A stretch of DNA of 64,000 bases. It comes from Lachnospiraceae bacterium. GTDB lineage: Bacteria; Bacillota; Clostridia; Lachnospirales; Lachnospiraceae. The position numbers were made by a program, and so were the translations under genes. This document shows positions 61,894 through 64,000 of this stretch, one piece after another (position 1 is the stretch's first letter; every line of letters begins with the position of its first letter). The DNA is taken from positions 1 to 64,000 of the forward strand of contig JAAWAC010000031.1 in the NCBI GenBank assembly GCA_022791975.1, written 5' to 3'. The notes below the pieces were generated by a model. The model searched no databases. It saw only the letters and a program-made list of their open reading frames with translations, and was not told the origin of the DNA.

Positions 61894-62469
61894 ATGAAAC
61901 TTATGATTGCTTCGGATATTCATGGCTCTGCGTATTACTGTGGGGAGCTTTTAAAGGCATGGGAAAGAGAGCAGCCGGACAAGCTGGTACTTTTAGGGGA
62001 TCTCTTGTATCATGGCCCTAGAAATGATCTGCCCCGGGAATATGCACCCAAGGAGGTTATAGCCATGCTGAATGGTATAGGCCGGGAATTGCTCTGTGTG
62101 CGAGGAAACTGTGACACAGAGGTGGACCAGATGGTGTTGGAATTTCCCATACTGGCGGAGTATGCCTGGCTGTATGTTCCCTGCAGGCAGGACGAAGATG
62201 GAAAATCGGTGGGAGAGCGCATGGTGTTTGTCACTCACGGACATATGTTTCACGAGAAGCATCTGCCCATGTTGAAACCAGGGGATATTTTGCTTCACGG
62301 GCATACCCATGTGCCGGTGTGCCGGGAGCATCCGGATTACGTTTATATGAATCCTGGTTCTGTGTCCATTCCCAAAGAGGGCAGCTGGCACGGATATCTC
62401 GTCTGTCAGGATGGCTGTTTTATATGGAAGGATTTGGAAGGAGCAGAAAAGTTGCGTTTTGAGGGATAG
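61894..62469 (+). CDS. yfcE: YfcE-family phosphodiesterase
   Basis: A 191-residue metallophosphoesterase. It starts KLMIASDIHGSAYY, with LGDLLYHGPRN, RGNCDTEVD, THGHMF and HGHTHVP, the full set of two-metal site motifs. YfcE-type enzymes cut small phosphodiesters in vitro, and the natural substrate is unclear. AGGGGA upstream supports ATG 61894. It follows the hydrogenase by 46 bases on the same strand and is convergent with the ArsR gene. Confidence 0.92.
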   Translation: MKLMIASDIHGSAYYCGELLKAWEREQPDKLVLLGDLLYHGPRNDLPREYAPKEVIAMLNGIGRELLCVRGNCDTEVDQMVLEFPILAEYAWLYVPCRQDEDGKSVGERMVFVTHGHMFHEKHLPMLKPGDILLHGHTHVPVCREHPDYVYMNPGSVSIPKEGSWHGYLVCQDGCFIWKDLEGAEKLRFEG

Positions 62470-62480
62470 ATTTTGAAGAA

Positions 62481-62777
62481 TTAGTGCTCAATATGCTCCA
62501 GACCCTGGTTCAGAATATTGACTACATGGTGGTCATCCAGGGAATAAAAGATGGTTTTCCCCTCCCGGCGAAATTTCACCAGGCGATGTTGCTTTAAGGT
62601 TTTCAGTTGGTGGGAGATAGAGCTTTGGGACATACCCAAAGAGGTAGCGATATCGTTGACACAGAGCTCTCCCTCCAGCAGAAGATAGAGAATTTTGATT
62701 CGGGTGGGGTCGCCAAAAACTTTAAATAAATCAGCCAGGAAGAAAACCTCCTCCTCGGCCAGAATGTGCTGTTCCAT
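62481..62777 (-). CDS. ArsR/SmtB-family metal sensor, CzrA-like
   Basis: A 98-residue winged-helix repressor. The recognition region is NDIATSLGMSQSSISHQLKT. The C-terminal helix carries D82-x-H84-x10-H95-x2-H98, which matches the alpha5 zinc/cobalt site of CzrA and SmtB exactly; C39 in ELCVND is the only alpha3 cysteine. It should release DNA when zinc is bound. No metal exporter is adjacent, so its target may be its own operon with the upstream coiled-coil gene, or distant. AAGGAGA precedes the ATG, 28 bases after the coiled-coil stop. Confidence 0.92.
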   Translation of the reverse strand: MEQHILAEEEVFFLADLFKVFGDPTRIKILYLLLEGELCVNDIATSLGMSQSSISHQLKTLKQHRLVKFRREGKTIFYSLDDHHVVNILNQGLEHIEH

Positions 62778-62805
62778 TTGCAGACTCTCCTTTGTCCTGG
62801 GGCAT

Positions 62806-63474
62806 CTACGAGATTTTTTGTTTTAACTCTTTCATATCTGTTTCCAGCATGCGAACCCTGATGGACAGCATTTCGATTTCTGTGTTGGGCCGTATGACTT
62901 CATGGAGATTTCTTGATAAATCCAGATGCCCTTCAGCTACCCGACTGATATTTGTACGGATCTCATTTTCCAGTATCAGCTTTATATCAGTCACTTCATG
63001 CTCCAGCAAATCCATATGCTGTTCCATACTGTCGACCTTTTGATCCAGCAAATCCATGCGCTGACCCAGTCTGTCGACCTTTTGCTCCAGCAAATCCATA
63101 CGCTGTTCTAGACCGTCGAACTTTTGTTCCAACAAATCCATACGCTGTTCTAGACTGTCGAACTTTTGTTCCAACAAATCCATACGCTGTTCTAGACTGT
63201 CGACCTTTTGATCCAGCAAATCCATGCGCTGACCCAGACTATCGACCTTTTGATCCAGCAAATCCATGCGCTGACCCAGACTGTCGAACTTTTGTTCTAA
63301 CAAATCCATGCGCTGTTCTAGACTGTCGAACTTTTGTTCTAACAAATCCATACGCTGTTCCATACTGTCAAATTTTTGATCCAGCTTATGTATCTGTTGT
63401 CCTAAATTGTCGAATTTTTTATCTTGCTGTTCCAATTTTTCCAGAATAAGATCCAATTTTTGGTTGTCTGACAT
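62806..63474 (-). CDS. Coiled-coil protein built of 14-residue tandem repeats
   Basis: A 222-residue cytoplasmic protein. After a short N-terminus (MSDNQKLDLILEKLEQQD), ten near-identical 14-residue units of the form KFDSLEQRMDLLEQ fill residues 20-159. Each is two heptads with hydrophobic a and d positions, so a long straight coiled coil is expected. The C-terminal part (160-222) is non-repetitive and ends in another short coil, RVRMLETDMKELKQ. AAGGAGGT seven bases ahead supports ATG 63474 over an earlier in-frame start. I do not recognise a characterised relative. It is the first gene of an operon with the CzrA-like sensor. Confidence 0.85.
   Translation of the reverse strand: MSDNQKLDLILEKLEQQDKKFDNLGQQIHKLDQKFDSMEQRMDLLEQKFDSLEQRMDLLEQKFDSLGQRMDLLDQKVDSLGQRMDLLDQKVDSLEQRMDLLEQKFDSLEQRMDLLEQKFDGLEQRMDLLEQKVDRLGQRMDLLDQKVDSMEQHMDLLEHEVTDIKLILENEIRTNISRVAEGHLDLSRNLHEVIRPNTEIEMLSIRVRMLETDMKELKQKIS
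62998..63417 (-). repeat. Ten tandem 42-base repeats inside the coiled-coil gene
   Basis: The repeat units encode K-F/V-D-S-L/M-E/G-Q-R-M-D-L-L-E/D-Q. Inner units are nearly identical at the DNA level and two families alternate (FDSLEQ..LLEQ and VDSLGQ..LLDQ), which indicates recent expansion or gene conversion. Copy number is likely to vary between strains. Confidence 0.9.
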
Positions 63475-63527
63475 AGGATAACCTCCTTTCCGATGAATTT
63501 TTATTGCAGAGTATTTCTCTTGCAGAT

Positions 63528-63556
63528 ATTGTATCATAAACATCACAGGAAGTCCA
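63528..63556 (-). promoter_or_regulatory. Promoter of the coiled-coil/CzrA-like operon
   Basis: On the - strand TGGACT (63556-63551) and TACAAT (63533-63528) are 17 bases apart, 54 bases ahead of the start codon. Confidence 0.5.
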
Positions 63557-63682
63557 CGTGATTTTCCTTTTTGCATGTAACGGATCTCTTTTGTGGGAGA
63601 GCTGTTTTTCGTTTTAGTCGGTGGGTGAGGCGTGAAAAATTAGAGGAGAAATTTTTTCGATATGTTTTTTACAGGAAAAGCC

Positions 63683-63711
63683 TTGTTTTTCACAAAACCT
63701 GCCAGTATAAT
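63683..63711 (+). promoter_or_regulatory. Promoter of the secreted wall-protein gene
   Basis: TTGTTT (63683-63688) and TATAAT (63706-63711) are 17 bases apart, 74 bases ahead of the start codon. The remainder of the 310-base divergent gap shows no other clear element. Confidence 0.7.
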
Positions 63712-63784
63712 AAAGTGCAAAGAACTTATTTATAGAGAGAAACTCTTAAACGGATTGGAGATAAAAAGAGAGGAAGAACAAGGG

Positions 63785-64000
63785 ATGAAATGGTTTTTAC
63801 ATAGAAAAAAAAGATGGATTGCCGGTCTTTTGGCCTGCGTGATGTGTGCGGCTATGCCGGTGTCGGCTACCAGCATTTCGGAGGCCCAGAGGAAAAAAAA
63901 TGCGGCGCAGAAGGAGCTGGATTCTCTGAACAGCCAAATCTCATCCCTGGAAAACCAGAGGGCGGCTGTGGCTGTGGAGATCAGCAGTCTGGATTCAGAG
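63785..64000 (+). CDS. Secreted coiled-coil protein, start of a probable wall hydrolase (partial)
   Basis: The first 72 codons of a gene cut by the window end. A basic start (MKWFLHRKKRW) and hydrophobic segment IAGLLACVMCAAMPVSA form a signal peptide with likely cleavage after VSA. The mature part, EAQRKKNAAQKELDSLNSQI, begins a coiled coil like that of PcsB, CwlO or EnvC-type proteins, which usually end in an NlpC/P60 or peptidase M23 domain. The catalytic part is outside the window, so this is an inference from the N-terminus only. Confidence 0.7.
   Translation, partial: MKWFLHRKKRWIAGLLACVMCAAMPVSATSISEAQRKKNAAQKELDSLNSQISSLENQRAAVAVEISSLDSE

Noticed and set aside
62998..63417. Regular 42-base repeats that could be taken for a CRISPR array.
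   Set aside because: There are no unique spacers; the units abut and translate in frame as heptad repeats. No cas genes are nearby.
62952..63449. A + strand frame of 165 codons with repeated Pro-Ala-Asn-Pro units.
   Set aside because: It is the antisense of the coiled-coil repeats; repeats keep any frame open. The - strand frame has the ribosome site and promoter.
63475..63600. Searched for a CzrA-type 12-2-12 operator ahead of the coiled-coil/sensor operon.
   Set aside because: Only isolated TGAA half-sites are present and no matching inverted half at the right spacing, so I did not call an operator.

Overview
The window reads as a chromosomal segment of an anaerobic Firmicute, most likely a gut-type member of the Lachnospiraceae (Clostridia). 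The grounds are gene content and order: a mreB-mreC-mreD-PBP2-minC-minD-minE-rodA-mgsA cell-shape cluster preceded by DUF4321 and radC, a yggS-sepF-ylmH block, an ACT protein paired with a UPF0210 protein, a monomeric [FeFe] hydrogenase, and strong Shine-Dalgarno sequences with some TTG starts. I cannot name the genus. Almost all genes are on the + strand, and I found no phage, insertion sequence, integrase or CRISPR array. Layout: 131-4404 holds a sugar-kinase gene, a cytoplasmic neutral-ceramidase-like gene and a LacI regulator. 4649-10532 is a run made of a membrane protein fused to a HAD-like domain, a response regulator, a two-helix histidine kinase and a Bce-type ABC transporter. 10923-20849 carries mutS, mutL, miaA, a PLP lyase and two flavoproteins. 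21025-30740 is the shape and division cluster. 30860-37625 has a P-loop protein, a HlyD-like protein, yggS, sepF, ylmH, aroB, lspA and a pseudouridine synthase, followed by tRNA-Leu(CAA). 37859-46256 is housekeeping (polA, coaE, a WalJ-like hydrolase, ACT and UPF0210) with a few accessory genes. 46273-56900 contains two more complete regulator-kinase-ABC transporter modules in tandem. 56958-64000 holds tmcAL, a Na+/amino-acid symporter under a glycine riboswitch, an [FeFe] hydrogenase, a phosphodiesterase, a CzrA-like zinc sensor, a coiled-coil repeat protein and the start of a secreted cell-wall protein. How the parts work together: the mre, PBP2, rodA and min genes place and drive wall synthesis and septum position, and SepF joins the Z ring. 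MutS, MutL, RadC and PolA serve DNA repair and replication. The three two-component/ABC modules look like envelope-stress or peptide-antibiotic sensing and detoxification systems. The least explained items are the kinase plus ceramidase-like pair, whose ceramidase motif lacks its serines and which has a decayed relative about 57 kb away beside the hydrogenase promoter; the membrane-HAD fusion translationally coupled to a Bce module; a methylglyoxal synthase with Glu in place of the catalytic Asp; a soluble kinase with a 60-residue charged insert; and several long unexplained inverted repeats between genes.
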